Origin: Scandinavium sp051650185
GTDB lineage: Bacteria; Pseudomonadota; Gammaproteobacteria; Enterobacterales; Enterobacteriaceae
Reading direction: 5' to 3'
Assembly: GCF_051650185.1 (NCBI RefSeq)
Contig: NZ_JBOFIN010000079.1
Span: forward strand, 1 to 64,000
Length of the DNA: 64,000 bases
Shown: positions 53,067-62,148 of the stretch, in pieces
Layout: every line of letters begins with the position of its first letter
Numbering within the stretch: the first letter of the stretch is position 1
The notes under the pieces: generated by a model
The model's input: the letters and a program-made list of their open reading frames with translations, nothing else
Told to the model about the DNA's origin: nothing
The model's database searches: none
Translations under genes and position numbers: made by a program

Positions 53067-53189
53067 ATGAGGGCAGAAGTATACTGCATTTGCACTAAGC
53101 CGTCAGCCCTGGAGCGGCGCGTTAATCAGCAGTTGGATGCGCTCTTTCAACAAGGTAAATTAGCGGCCTGCAAAAAAGAACTGAGGTAA
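53067..53189 (+). CDS. Possible 40-aa small ORF upstream of yecM
   Basis: A 40-codon frame (MRAEVYCICTKPSALERRVN at the start, then a helix-like stretch ending in KKELR) ends three bases before the yecM ATG. The C-terminal half looks protein-like and amphipathic. Against it, the start overlaps the minus-strand argS promoter and has only a weak TGAAGAA ribosome site. It could be a leader peptide coupled to yecM or chance. Confidence 0.3.
   Translation: MRAEVYCICTKPSALERRVNQQLDALFQQGKLAACKKELR
53078..53106 (-). promoter_or_regulatory. Sigma-70 promoter of argS
   Basis: On the minus strand CTGACG (-35, four of six) and TATACT (-10, five of six) are separated by 17 bp, 65 bp upstream of the argS start. 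Confidence 0.55.
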
Positions 53190-53192
53190 AGA

Positions 53193-53765
53193 ATGGGCTG
53201 GCAAACAATCGAAGCGTTACAGGATATTCAGGCGGATTTGCCAAGGTTTACTCAGGCGTTAACGGCGCTGGCTGAACGTCTCGGCCTTGAGATTGCCTCG
53301 CTTGAGGCGGACCATATTTCTTTGCGCTGCCATCAAAACGCCACCGCGGAACGCTGGCGTCAAGGCTTCGAGCAGTGCGGTGAGCTGTTGTCAGAAAACA
53401 TCATTAACGGGCGTCCAATCTGCTTATTCAAATTGCACGAGCCCGTCTGCGTTGAGCACTGGCGTTTTACGGTGGTTGAATTGCCGTGGCCTGGCGAGAA
53501 ACGCTATCCGCACGAAGGCTGGGAGCATATCGAAATTGTGCTGCCGGGCGCGCCTGAAGCGTTGAATGCGCGCGCACTGGCTTTACTGTCGGATGAAGGG
53601 CTGAGCCAGCCGGGGATTTTCGTCAAAACCAGCTCACCGAAAGGCGAGCATGAACGGCTGCCGAATCCGACGCTGGCGGTCACCGATGGCAAGGTCACGA
53701 TTAAATTTCACCCATGGTCTATTGAAGAGATCGTGGCGAGTGAAGCGGGCGATACAACAATGTGA
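53193..53765 (+). CDS. yecM: YecM, VOC-superfamily protein
   Basis: The 190-aa protein matches E. coli YecM over its length, with ADHISLRCHQNATAERWRQG, LLSENIINGRPICLFKLHEP, LPWPGEKRYPHEGWEHIEIV and LPNPTLAVTDGKVTIKFHPW. The fold is of the vicinal-oxygen-chelate type with candidate metal ligands His and Glu in the conserved stretches; the reaction is unknown. GAGGT precedes the ATG, and cutC follows. Confidence 0.94.
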   Translation: MGWQTIEALQDIQADLPRFTQALTALAERLGLEIASLEADHISLRCHQNATAERWRQGFEQCGELLSENIINGRPICLFKLHEPVCVEHWRFTVVELPWPGEKRYPHEGWEHIEIVLPGAPEALNARALALLSDEGLSQPGIFVKTSSPKGEHERLPNPTLAVTDGKVTIKFHPWSIEEIVASEAGDTTM

Positions 53766-53831
53766 GCTTACGCGAGATCTGCTTTTTGAGAACGTGTCAA
53801 AATGCAGTATTAGCGTGAACAGGAGAAGGTA

Positions 53832-54575
53832 ATGGCTTTGCTGGAAGTGTGCTGTTACAGCATGGAATGTGCGCGTGAGGCGCAGGAAAAAGGCGCCGAT
53901 CGCATTGAGCTTTGCGCAGCACCGCTGGAAGGGGGCTTAACGCCGTCATTTGGCGTGCTGAAAACAGCGCGTGAGCAGGTGAGCATCCCGGTACATCCAA
54001 TTGTGCGTCCGCGCGGTGGCGATTTTTGTTATACCGACGGTGAGTTCGCCGCGATGCTGGAAGACGTTCGCACCATTCGTGAACTCGGTTTTCCGGGGCT
54101 GGTGACTGGCATTCTGGATGCCGATGGCAACGTGGATATGCCCCGTATGCGTCAGGTGATGGAGGCAGCAGGGCCGCTGGCGGTCACTTTCCATCGGGCA
54201 TTTGATATGTGTGCTAATCCGTTGCAGGCATTTGAAAACCTGCGAGAACTTGGTGTGGCACGTGTGCTGACTTCTGGTCAGCAGCCGACGGCGGAGAAAG
54301 GACTTTCATTAATTGGGGAACTTATTGCCCTGGGCGACGCTCCAATTATTATGGCCGGTGCTGGCGTACGAGCTAACAACATCCCGTTGTTCCTCGAAGC
54401 TGGCGTGAAGGAAGTTCACAGTTCAGCCGGGCAGTGGGTTCCGTCAGTAATGCGTTATCGCAACCCGGGGCTGTCGATGTCCACAGACCCGACAGCAGAT
54501 GAATACTCACGATACGCCGTGAACGGCGAATCGGTAGCGGAGATGAAGGCGATCGTTGACCGTTACAAGCACTAG
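53832..54575 (+). CDS. cutC: CutC family protein (copper homeostasis annotation)
   Basis: The 247-aa TIM-barrel protein matches E. coli CutC: LEVCCYSMECAREAQEKGAD, RIELCAAPLEGGLTPSFG, VHPIVRPRGGDFCYTD, TFHRAFDMC, and LTSGQQPTAEKGL. CutC was first linked to copper tolerance, but later work attributes that phenotype to a nearby regulatory RNA, so its true function is uncertain. AGGAG precedes the ATG. A terminator follows at 54624. Confidence 0.95.
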   Translation: MALLEVCCYSMECAREAQEKGADRIELCAAPLEGGLTPSFGVLKTAREQVSIPVHPIVRPRGGDFCYTDGEFAAMLEDVRTIRELGFPGLVTGILDADGNVDMPRMRQVMEAAGPLAVTFHRAFDMCANPLQAFENLRELGVARVLTSGQQPTAEKGLSLIGELIALGDAPIIMAGAGVRANNIPLFLEAGVKEVHSSAGQWVPSVMRYRNPGLSMSTDPTADEYSRYAVNGESVAEMKAIVDRYKH

Positions 54576-54623
54576 CGATTTTTACCGCGCATCATGTCGC
54601 CCAATGTGATGCATATTTGTACC

Positions 54624-54655
54624 AGGCCCCTGCCATTAACAGGGGCCTTTTTTTG
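54624..54655 (+). terminator. Terminator after cutC
   Basis: AGGCCCCTG and CAGGGGCCT make a perfect 9-bp stem with a seven-base loop, followed by T7. Confidence 0.92.
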
Positions 54656-54685
54656 TCTCATTTTCGGCCAAACAAATCCCTTGCC

Positions 54686-54720
54686 GTAGGCCCGGTAAGG
54701 CATCGCCGCCACCGGGCATG
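54686..54720. repeat. REP element between cutC and cmoB
   Basis: GTAGGCCCGGTAAGGCATCG and CCACCGGGCAT form a single REP-like palindrome between the convergent genes cutC and cmoB. Confidence 0.75.
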
Positions 54721-54723
54721 CAA

Positions 54724-55698
54724 TTAAGGCTTTTTCGCCACAATCACCGCACGCAGCGGGGCAGGGTAGCCTTCAATGGTTTTGCTGCTGTCATTCGGGT
54801 CGAGGAAGTCGCCCAATGATTCGGTGATCATCCACCCGGTACGACGCTGTTCTTCGGTGCTGGTGACGTTCATGTCGACAATTCGCACATCCACGAAGCC
54901 GCATTTTTCCAGCCACTGTTTCAGGGCCGGAGCCGACGGAATGAAGTAAACGTTACGCATCTGTGCGTAGCGGTCACCCGGAACCAGGACGGTGTTTTCA
55001 TCGCCTTCCACCACCAGGGTTTCCAGCACCAGTTCGCCTTCACTTACCAGCTGATCTTTCAACTGCCAGAGATGTTCCAGCGGTGAACGGCGGTGATAGA
55101 GCACGCCCATTGAAAACACAGTGTCGAACGCATTAAGCGCAGGCATTTGCTCAATGCCGAGCGGCAGCAGGTGAGCACGCTGATCGTTGCCCAGCAGTTT
55201 ACGCACCGCTTCAAACTGACACAGAAATAACTGCGTCGGATCGATGCCGACAGCCAGCTTGGCGCCTGCGCCAATCATGCGCCACATGTGATAGCCGCTG
55301 CCGCAGCCAACATCGAGAATGGTGCGTCCTGATAAGTCAGACAGATGGGGTAACACGCGGTCCCACTTCCAGTCCGAGCGCCATTCTGTATCAATATTGA
55401 TGCCGTACAGCGAAAACGGCCCTTTGCGCCACGGCATGAGGTTGCGCAGCAGGACGTCCATGCGTTTCAGCTGACCTTCGCTTAACGGCTGCTCGCTTTC
55501 GGCGGTAACGCTGTGCAGTAAATCAAGCTTGTACGGCTGAATTTCAGGCATGAATTCTACCGCGCGGGTCCACTGTTTCATCAGGCCATGAACGCCTTCG
55601 CGCTGCCATGCGCCAATCTGCGCAGGCAGCGTTTCCAGCCAGCGCGACAGCAGCGGATCTTTGGCGATGAGCTGATAGAAATGGCCAAACTCAATCAT
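54724..55698 (-). CDS. cmoB: tRNA uridine-34 carboxymethyltransferase CmoB
   Basis: The 324-aa Rossmann-fold protein matches E. coli CmoB: GRTILDVGCGSGYHMWRM for ligand binding, VGIDPTQLFLCQFEAVRKLL, FDTVFSMGVLYHRRSPLEHL and DRYAQMRNVYFIPS. It transfers the carboxymethyl group of carboxy-SAM to 5-hydroxyuridine at tRNA position 34, giving cmo5U. It overlaps cmoA by 4 bp, which makes the cofactor. Confidence 0.97.
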   Translation of the reverse strand: MIEFGHFYQLIAKDPLLSRWLETLPAQIGAWQREGVHGLMKQWTRAVEFMPEIQPYKLDLLHSVTAESEQPLSEGQLKRMDVLLRNLMPWRKGPFSLYGINIDTEWRSDWKWDRVLPHLSDLSGRTILDVGCGSGYHMWRMIGAGAKLAVGIDPTQLFLCQFEAVRKLLGNDQRAHLLPLGIEQMPALNAFDTVFSMGVLYHRRSPLEHLWQLKDQLVSEGELVLETLVVEGDENTVLVPGDRYAQMRNVYFIPSAPALKQWLEKCGFVDVRIVDMNVTSTEEQRRTGWMITESLGDFLDPNDSSKTIEGYPAPLRAVIVAKKP

Positions 55699-56438
55699 TC
55701 GTCAGCCCCGGCTTTCAGTGCGATCAGCGATCCGAAATTGAAACACTGGAACCACAGTTCGCTGTGAGCAAACCCGGCGGCGTGCAGACGCGCTTTGTGC
55801 GTTTCGACAGAATCGGTGAGCATCACGTTTTCCAGCATGCTGCGCTTCTGGCTTATTTCCAGCTCGCTGTAGCCGTTGGCGCGTTTAAAATCATGATGCA
55901 TGTTAAACAGCAGCTCGCCGACGTTGTGGTCTTCGAAGCTGAATTTCTCGGACAGCACCAGCGCACCGCCAGGGTTCAGCCCTTTGCAGATTTTTTCCAG
56001 CAGCGCCTGGCGTTCCGGGGGCTCAATAAACTGCATCGTGAAATTGAGGACCACCATCGAGGCGTTCTCAATCTCGATGTCGCGAATATCGCCTTCGATG
56101 ATTTCCACGGGGGTCGGCGCTTTATAAGCGTCGATATGGCGACGGCAGCGTTCAACCATCGCGGGTGAGTTGTCTACGCCAATGATTTTGCAGCCTTCTG
56201 CGGCAATGTTGCGGCGCACAGAAAGTGTGGCTGCGCCCAGCGAACAGCCTAAGTCATAAACCTGGGTATTTGGCTTAACAAAGCGCTCGGCCAGCATGCC
56301 AATCATCGAGATGATGTTGGAATAGCCAGGCACTGAGCGTTGGATCATATCGGGGAAAACTTCTGCTACCCGTTCATCGAAGGTCCAGTCGCCGAGGCTT
56401 GCGATCGGCGCGGAAAAAAGCGTGTCGCGATGGGACAT
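55695..56438 (-). CDS. cmoA: Carboxy-S-adenosyl-L-methionine synthase CmoA
   Basis: The 247-aa SAM-fold enzyme converts SAM and prephenate to carboxy-SAM for CmoB. It has DLGCSLGAATLSVRRNI, IGVDNSPAMVERCRRHI, VVLNFTMQFIEP and NMHHDFKRANGYSELEISQK. The frame stays open to 56750 but overlaps yecN on the same strand. The ATG of MSHRDTLFSAP gives exactly the 247 aa of E. coli CmoA and is chosen. Confidence 0.97.
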   Translation of the reverse strand: MSHRDTLFSAPIASLGDWTFDERVAEVFPDMIQRSVPGYSNIISMIGMLAERFVKPNTQVYDLGCSLGAATLSVRRNIAAEGCKIIGVDNSPAMVERCRRHIDAYKAPTPVEIIEGDIRDIEIENASMVVLNFTMQFIEPPERQALLEKICKGLNPGGALVLSEKFSFEDHNVGELLFNMHHDFKRANGYSELEISQKRSMLENVMLTDSVETHKARLHAAGFAHSELWFQCFNFGSLIALKAGADE

Positions 56439-56476
56439 AACGTGATTCCAGAAAATAAAAAACGGCGTATTGTGCG

Positions 56477-56872
56477 CTAACGCAGGGAGAAAACCAACTC
56501 CCACGGCAGATACCAGAGATTTGCCAGCACCATTAGCGCAAGCGAGCACCAGGTGGCACTCATCGCGGAACGACGCCAGCGGAACAGACAGTGATGGAAA
56601 CCGTAGTAGTGCATCAGGCGCCCGGCAATCAACAGCAGCCCGCAGACGTGCACCATCCAGGTTTCTGCGCCGTTCATCTCCATAAACAGCAGCAACACCA
56701 GGCCGACGGGAATGTATTCGACGGCGTTGCCATGAATACGAATGGCGCATTGCAGTTCGCCAAAACCGCCGTCGCCATAGGCCACGCGATACTGCAAACG
56801 CAGGCGAACCACATCGAAAGAAAACTTAATCAACAGCAACGCACCTAACACGGCGTATAGCGCGCTTACCAT
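56477..56872 (-). CDS. yecN: MAPEG-family inner membrane protein YecN
   Basis: The 131-aa protein has four helices and the MAPEG stretch RIHGNAVEYIPVGLVLLLF, with LLLIAGRLMHYYGF after it. MAPEG proteins include glutathione transferases and leukotriene enzymes, but the role of YecN in bacteria is unknown. It lies 38 bp upstream of cmoA on the same strand, as in K-12. Confidence 0.9.
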   Translation of the reverse strand: MVSALYAVLGALLLIKFSFDVVRLRLQYRVAYGDGGFGELQCAIRIHGNAVEYIPVGLVLLLFMEMNGAETWMVHVCGLLLIAGRLMHYYGFHHCLFRWRRSAMSATWCSLALMVLANLWYLPWELVFSLR

Positions 56873-56925
56873 ACAAACTCCCTTTTAAACTGGCTGACTG
56901 CACTGACTGTTCGAGGAAGGATAAC

Positions 56926-57744
56926 TCAAAAAAGCGAAGTTTGCTTTGGGATAGCGGGTGCGGAACCGACTTCTGGCAAAACGTCTTGCAGACTCTTCCA
57001 CAGCGTATCGACCAGTTCAGGAGCCTGGGCAATATCCGGCGTGTGGAGAAATAAATAAGGCGTGGTGGTTTGCGTCCATTTAGGCAGGGCTTTTAGCCAG
57101 ACGGCAAACAGCGCCTGATTCTGTGCCATATCGTCGCTGCCGATAAATCGCACCATTGGGTTATGGGCGGTGACGACTGCATGCACGGGAACCTTCGGCT
57201 TTTTACGCTGAGCGTCGATAATGGCTTCATTGTGCGGCTTCGCGCTGTGCACCGGGCGGCTGTCCATAATCACCCGATTCACGCCTCGCTCATGCAGGCC
57301 GCGGTTGAGCTGTTGTTCCTCTTCGCCTTTCATGAAGAACAGCGGATGGCGAACTTCAACGCCATAGGTGAACGCTTTAGGCAGACTATCAAGGAAATAC
57401 CACAGGGCAGGGAGGTCTGCTGGTGAGAAAGCCGCAGGCAGCTGAAGCCAGTATTGCCCAAGACGATTTTCCAGCGGCGACAGGCGGCTAAAAAATTCGA
57501 GCGTCAAGTCTTCGCAATGGCGAAGTGCAGCCTGGTGGCTGATGGTGGCCGGAAATTTAAAACAGAAGCGAAAATCATCGGTGGTTTGTTCACGCCAGCG
57601 CTGAACAACCTCGGCTTTTGGCAAGGCATAAAGCGTGGTATTGCCTTCCACACAGGTAAAGTGGCGGGCGTACTCTTCCAGACTGGTGATGCCAAGCCGC
57701 ACCCACTTCGGGTGCGACCATTGCGGCAAGCCGATATAAATCAT
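56926..57744 (-). CDS. yecE: DUF72 family TIM-barrel protein YecE
   Basis: The 272-aa protein matches E. coli YecE (DUF72), with YIGLPQWSHPKWVRLGITSL, FTCVEGNTTLYALPKAE, DDFRFCFKFPATISHQAAL, LGQYWLQLPAAFSP and the conserved VRHPLFF. The family adopts a TIM-barrel; its activity is unknown. It overlaps yecD by 4 bp, so the two are an operon. Confidence 0.94.
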   Translation of the reverse strand: MIYIGLPQWSHPKWVRLGITSLEEYARHFTCVEGNTTLYALPKAEVVQRWREQTTDDFRFCFKFPATISHQAALRHCEDLTLEFFSRLSPLENRLGQYWLQLPAAFSPADLPALWYFLDSLPKAFTYGVEVRHPLFFMKGEEEQQLNRGLHERGVNRVIMDSRPVHSAKPHNEAIIDAQRKKPKVPVHAVVTAHNPMVRFIGSDDMAQNQALFAVWLKALPKWTQTTTPYLFLHTPDIAQAPELVDTLWKSLQDVLPEVGSAPAIPKQTSLF

Positions 57745-58307
57745 AACGCTTTGAGGATGTCCTCGGTGCTGCGCACACGGCCCAGACGCGGGAAGATATT
57801 CGTCATGCTGCCCTGATGCTGTTCTGCGGTGGCTGCGCTACAGGCGTCTTCTGCAATCACCACGTTGAAGCCCAGTTCCCACGCGTTACGGGCGGTAGAC
57901 TCAACGCCGATGTTGGTGGAAATGCCGCACAGCACGATAGTGTCGATACCGCGACGGCGAAGCTGAAGCTCCAGATCGGTGCCATAGAACGCGCCCCACT
58001 GGCGTTTGGTGACTTCGATATCGCTATTTTGTTTTCCCAAAGCCTGCGGATAAGTCCACCAGTTTTCGGGTAACGCGCTGGCAGCATGTTGGGCATCAAC
58101 CGGCTGCTTCAGAGCTTCGGCAAAATCGGCAGACCAGCCGACGCGAACCATAATAACGGGCGATCCCTGCTCGCGGCATTTATCAGCAAGTTTTGCTGAT
58201 TTCGCCACGACGTCCCCGGCAGTGTGTGGGCCACCTGCGAAAGGCAAAATACCTTCCTGGAGGTCAATCACGACCAGCGCCGTTTTTTTTGCATTCAGTT
58301 CAAACAT
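57741..58307 (-). CDS. yecD: Isochorismatase-family hydrolase YecD
   Basis: The 188-aa cysteine-hydrolase-fold protein has the family triad in order: Asp in LVVIDLQEG, Lys in VTKRQWGAFYGTDLELQLR, and the nucleophile-loop Cys in TIVLCGISTNIGVESTARNA. Substrate is unknown; relatives hydrolyse isochorismate or amides. It matches E. coli YecD and is first in the yecDE pair, opposite aspS. Confidence 0.93.
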   Translation of the reverse strand: MFELNAKKTALVVIDLQEGILPFAGGPHTAGDVVAKSAKLADKCREQGSPVIMVRVGWSADFAEALKQPVDAQHAASALPENWWTYPQALGKQNSDIEVTKRQWGAFYGTDLELQLRRRGIDTIVLCGISTNIGVESTARNAWELGFNVVIAEDACSAATAEQHQGSMTNIFPRLGRVRSTEDILKAL

Positions 58308-58552
58308 AATAATCCCCGTTAAATCACATCATTAGGCCGCTAACAATACGATGAGTCGCGGCGTGCAGGCGTCACAAAATTTGTTAATTTTTGTGAGTAG
58401 AGCCAACCAGCGAACAGCAAACGCGCGTCTGGTGCGCGACGGACTTATCGCGCGGCAGAATTTCCAGTATAATAGCCCCCTTTTTTCATCCAGTTGTGAC
58501 ATTAAGCGAAAGCTGCGACAAGTGTGCCTGCGGCTAAGTTAAGGGAACTCTC

Positions 58553-60340
58553 ATGCGTACAGAATATTGCGGGCAGCTCCGTCAGTCCCACGTTGGGCAG
58601 CAGGTAACCCTGTGTGGTTGGGTTAACCGCCGCCGTGACCTCGGCAGCCTTATCTTCATTGATATGCGTGACCGTGAAGGCATCGTTCAGGTGTTCTTCG
58701 ATCCGGATCGCGCCGAAGCTTTAAAACTGGCTTCCGAACTGCGTAATGAGTTTTGCATTCAAATCACCGGGACCGTGCGTGCGCGCGACGCGAAAAACGT
58801 CAACAGCGACATGGCAACCGGTGAAATCGAAGTGCTGGCGTCTGACCTGGTTATCATCAACCGCGCAGAATCTCTGCCGCTTGACTCGAATCACGTCAAC
58901 ACCGAAGAAGCGCGTCTGAAGTACCGTTATCTCGACCTGCGTCGCCCGGAAATGGCAAACCGCCTGAAAACCCGCGCGAAAATCACCAGCTTTGTGCGTC
59001 GCTTTATGGACGACCACGGGTTCCTCGATATCGAAACCCCGATGCTGACCAAAGCCACGCCAGAAGGTGCGCGTGACTATCTGGTTCCTTCGCGCGTTCA
59101 CAAAGGTAAATTCTACGCGCTGCCACAGTCTCCTCAGCTGTTCAAACAGCTGCTGATGATGTCCGGTTTCGACCGCTACTATCAGATTGTGAAATGCTTC
59201 CGTGACGAAGACCTGCGTGCTGACCGCCAGCCTGAATTTACCCAGATCGACGTAGAGACTTCCTTCATGACCGCACCACAGGTGCGTGAAGTGATGGAGG
59301 CGCTGGTGCGCGACCTGTGGCAGGACATTATCGGTGTGGATCTGGGTGACTTCCCGATCATGACCTTCGCTGAAGCGGAGCGTCGTTACGGTTCCGACAA
59401 GCCAGACCTGCGTAACCCGATGGAACTGGTGGACGTTGCTGATCTGCTGAAGAGCGTTGAGTTCGCGGTGTTCTCTGGCCCGGCGAACGATGCCAAAGGC
59501 CGTGTGGCTGCCCTGCGCGTGCCAGGTGGTGCGGCACTGAGCCGTAAGCAGATTGACGACTACGGCAACTTTATCAAGATCTACGGCGCGAAAGGCCTGG
59601 CTTACATCAAAGTCACCGAACGCGCGAAAGGTCTGGAAGGCATCACCAGCCCGGTGGCCAAATTCCTGAACGCTGAAATCATTGAAGAGATCCTGACCCG
59701 TACCGGTGCTCAGGATGGCGACATGATCTTCTTCGGCGCAGACAACAAGAAAGTCGTTGCTGACTCCATGGGCGCGCTGCGTCTGAAGCTTGGCAAAGAC
59801 CTGAGCCTGACCGACGAAAACAAATGGGCGCCGCTGTGGGTTATCGACTTCCCCATGTTTGAAGAAGACGGCGAAGGCGGCCTGACGGCAATGCACCACC
59901 CGTTCACCTCACCGAAAGACATGAGCGCGGCAGAGCTGAAAGCGGCACCGGAAGAGGCCGTGGCGAACGCCTACGATATGGTTATCAACGGCTACGAAGT
60001 GGGCGGCGGTTCAGTGCGTATTCACAGCGGTGAAATGCAGCAGACCGTGTTCGGCATTCTGGGCATCAACGAGCAGGAACAGCGTGAGAAGTTCGGCTTC
60101 CTGTTAGACGCTCTGAAGTACGGCACGCCGCCACACGCGGGCCTGGCATTTGGTCTGGATCGTCTGACCATGCTGCTGACCGGCACCGACAACATCCGTG
60201 ATGTTATCGCCTTCCCGAAAACCACGGCAGCAGCCTGTCTGATGACCGAAGCGCCAAGCTTTGCAAATCCGGCTTCTCTGACTGAACTGGGTATTCAGGT
60301 TGTGGTGAAAGAGCCAAAAGAGTCTGCGGAGAACAAGTAA
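58553..60340 (+). CDS. aspS: Aspartyl-tRNA synthetase AspS
   Basis: This 595-aa class IIb synthetase has an N-terminal OB-fold anticodon domain (VTLCGWVNRRRDLGSLIFID), class II motif 2 in CFRDEDLRADRQPEFTQID, a bacterial GAD insertion (about 285-420), and motif 3 in GLAFGLDRLTMLLTG. It charges tRNA-Asp. Start ATG follows AAGGGA. nudB begins one base after the stop. Confidence 0.98.
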   Translation: MRTEYCGQLRQSHVGQQVTLCGWVNRRRDLGSLIFIDMRDREGIVQVFFDPDRAEALKLASELRNEFCIQITGTVRARDAKNVNSDMATGEIEVLASDLVIINRAESLPLDSNHVNTEEARLKYRYLDLRRPEMANRLKTRAKITSFVRRFMDDHGFLDIETPMLTKATPEGARDYLVPSRVHKGKFYALPQSPQLFKQLLMMSGFDRYYQIVKCFRDEDLRADRQPEFTQIDVETSFMTAPQVREVMEALVRDLWQDIIGVDLGDFPIMTFAEAERRYGSDKPDLRNPMELVDVADLLKSVEFAVFSGPANDAKGRVAALRVPGGAALSRKQIDDYGNFIKIYGAKGLAYIKVTERAKGLEGITSPVAKFLNAEIIEEILTRTGAQDGDMIFFGADNKKVVADSMGALRLKLGKDLSLTDENKWAPLWVIDFPMFEEDGEGGLTAMHHPFTSPKDMSAAELKAAPEEAVANAYDMVINGYEVGGGSVRIHSGEMQQTVFGILGINEQEQREKFGFLLDALKYGTPPHAGLAFGLDRLTMLLTGTDNIRDVIAFPKTTAAACLMTEAPSFANPASLTELGIQVVVKEPKESAENK

Positions 60341-60341
60341 T

Positions 60342-60785
60342 ATGCCCTTCAAGCTTCCTGTTTCGGTTCTGGTAGTGATTTACGCGCAGGACACGAAGCG
60401 GGTGCTGATGTTGCAGCGGCGCGACGATCCTGATTTTTGGCAGTCGGTTACCGGCAGTCTGGAAGAGGGTGAAACCGCGCGGCAAGCCGCCGAGCGCGAA
60501 GTAAAGGAAGAGGTCGCCATTGACGTTGCCTCAGAGCCGTTGGCCTTAATTGACTGTCAGCGCACGGTAGAGTTTGAAATCTTTACGCATTTACGTCATC
60601 GCTATGCGCCGGGCACAGAGCACAATACGGAATCGTGGTTCTGTCTTGCGTTGCCTCACGAACGTCAGATTGAGATAAGCGAACATCTCGCCTGGCGTTG
60701 GGTGGCCGCCTCCGAGGCGGCGGCTCTGACCAAGTCGTGGAGCAACCGGCAGGCGATTGAAGAATTTGTAATTAAAACGGCCTGA
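60342..60785 (+). CDS. nudB: Dihydroneopterin triphosphate diphosphatase NudB
   Basis: The 147-aa Nudix hydrolase has the full box in GSLEEGETARQAAEREVKEE, with catalytic glutamates REVKEEV. NudB removes pyrophosphate from dihydroneopterin triphosphate in folate synthesis and also acts on dATP. It starts immediately after aspS and is followed by yebC, the K-12 order. Confidence 0.95.
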   Translation: MPFKLPVSVLVVIYAQDTKRVLMLQRRDDPDFWQSVTGSLEEGETARQAAEREVKEEVAIDVASEPLALIDCQRTVEFEIFTHLRHRYAPGTEHNTESWFCLALPHERQIEISEHLAWRWVAASEAAALTKSWSNRQAIEEFVIKTA

Positions 60786-60811
60786 GGGCCGTTCTTTTCG
60801 GAGAGTTATTT

Positions 60812-61552
60812 ATGGCAGGTCATAGTAAATGGGCCAACACCAAACACCGCAAAGCGGCACAGGATGCCAAGCGCGGTAAAATCTTCACCAAAATCATCCG
60901 CGAGCTGGTTACCGCAGCGCGTCTGGGCGGCGGCGATGCAGGTTCTAACCCGCGTCTGCGTGCGGCTATCGACAAAGCGCTGTCTAACAACATGACTCGC
61001 GACACCCTGAATCGCGCGATTGCTCGTGGTGTCGGTGGTGATGAAGACGCAAACATGGAAACCATCATTTATGAAGGTTACGGTCCTGGCGGCACGGCGG
61101 TGATGGTGGAATGTCTGTCTGACAACCGTAACCGTACCGTGGCAGAAGTGCGTCATGCCTTCAGCAAAACCGGTGGCAACCTGGGCACCGACGGTTCCGT
61201 TGCTTACCTGTTCAGCAAGAAAGGCGTTATCTCCTTCGAGAAAGGCGATGAAGAGACCATCATGGAAGCTGCGCTGGAAGCCGGTGCTGAAGACGTAGTG
61301 ACCTATGACGACGGCGCGATTGATGTTTACACCGCGTGGGAAGAAATGGGTGCGGTGAAAGATGCGCTGGAAGCGGCGGGCCTGAAAGCCGACAACGCTG
61401 AAGTCTCCATGATCCCTTCAACCAAAGCTGATATGGATGCGGAAACCGCACCAAAACTGCTGCGTCTGATCGACATGCTGGAAGACTGTGATGATGTGCA
61501 AGAGGTTTACCACAACGGTGAGATCTCTGATGAGGTTGCGGCTACGCTGTAA
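60812..61552 (+). CDS. yebC: YebC/PmpR-family protein
   Basis: The 246-aa protein begins AGHSKWANTKHRKAAQDAKR and has the three-domain TACO1/YebC layout. The family was long annotated as a DNA-binding regulator; recent work places YebC proteins at the ribosome, helping translation of proline-rich stretches. GGAGAG precedes the ATG. It lies upstream of ruvC, 35 bp away. Confidence 0.96.
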   Translation: MAGHSKWANTKHRKAAQDAKRGKIFTKIIRELVTAARLGGGDAGSNPRLRAAIDKALSNNMTRDTLNRAIARGVGGDEDANMETIIYEGYGPGGTAVMVECLSDNRNRTVAEVRHAFSKTGGNLGTDGSVAYLFSKKGVISFEKGDEETIMEAALEAGAEDVVTYDDGAIDVYTAWEEMGAVKDALEAAGLKADNAEVSMIPSTKADMDAETAPKLLRLIDMLEDCDDVQEVYHNGEISDEVAATL

Positions 61553-61589
61553 TGGCGTGGGCTAATCTCAATGCAATCGGAGGCGCGTG

Positions 61590-62111
61590 ATGGCTATTAT
61601 TCTCGGCATTGATCCGGGTTCACGCGTCACCGGGTATGGCGTGATTCGCCAGGTCGGGCGGCAACTGAGTTATCTCGGCAGCGGCTGTATCCGGACTAAG
61701 GTCGACGACTTACCGTCGAGACTGAAGCTGATATACGCCGGCGTGTCGGAAATTATTACTCAGTTTCAGCCCGATATTTTTGCCATCGAACAAGTGTTTA
61801 TGGCGAAAAATGCCGACTCAGCGCTCAAGCTTGGTCAGGCACGCGGCGTGGCGATTGTGGCGGCAGTCAATCAGGATTTGCCCGTCTTCGAATACGCGGC
61901 CCGTCAGGTGAAGCAAACCGTCGTGGGCAACGGTGGGGCGGAAAAAACGCAGGTCCAGCACATGGTGCGAACGCTGCTCAAACTCCCCGCCAATCCGCAA
62001 GCGGATGCCGCCGATGCGCTGGCTATCGCCATCACCCATTGTCATATCAGTCAGAACGCGATGCAGATGAGTGACTCAAAGCTCAATCTGGCACGCGGAA
62101 GATTAAGATAG
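61590..62111 (+). CDS. ruvC: Holliday junction endonuclease RuvC
   Basis: The 173-aa RNase-H-fold resolvase has catalytic acidic residues in ILGIDPGSRVTGYG (Asp), FAIEQVFMAKNADSAL (Glu), and PQADAADALAIAITH (two Asp). It cuts Holliday junctions with RuvAB. A GTG one codon upstream is in frame, but the E. coli start is this ATG, and CGGAGG at 61578-61583 fits it. A LexA-like box begins 16 bp after the stop. Confidence 0.98.
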   Translation: MAIILGIDPGSRVTGYGVIRQVGRQLSYLGSGCIRTKVDDLPSRLKLIYAGVSEIITQFQPDIFAIEQVFMAKNADSALKLGQARGVAIVAAVNQDLPVFEYAARQVKQTVVGNGGAEKTQVQHMVRTLLKLPANPQADAADALAIAITHCHISQNAMQMSDSKLNLARGRLR

Positions 62112-62127
62112 AATAAGAGAATAGAGG

Positions 62128-62143
62128 CTGGATATTTATCCAG
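62128..62143 (+). promoter_or_regulatory. LexA (SOS) box, distal copy
   Basis: CTGGATATTTATCCAG has the CTG-N10-CAG form of a LexA box and is part of a 23-bp sequence (62126-62148) repeated exactly at 62288-62310. It follows ruvC and lies about 215 bp before ruvA. Confidence 0.65.
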
Positions 62144-62148
62144 CCTTT

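Noticed and set aside
55695..56750. A 351-aa version of CmoA
   Set aside because: The extra N-terminus overlaps yecN in another frame and is unlike any CmoA; the 247-aa form starting at 56438 aligns exactly.
58721..59899. A 392-codon frame on the minus strand within aspS
   Set aside because: It mirrors aspS codons and has no domain, ribosome site or neighbours to support it.
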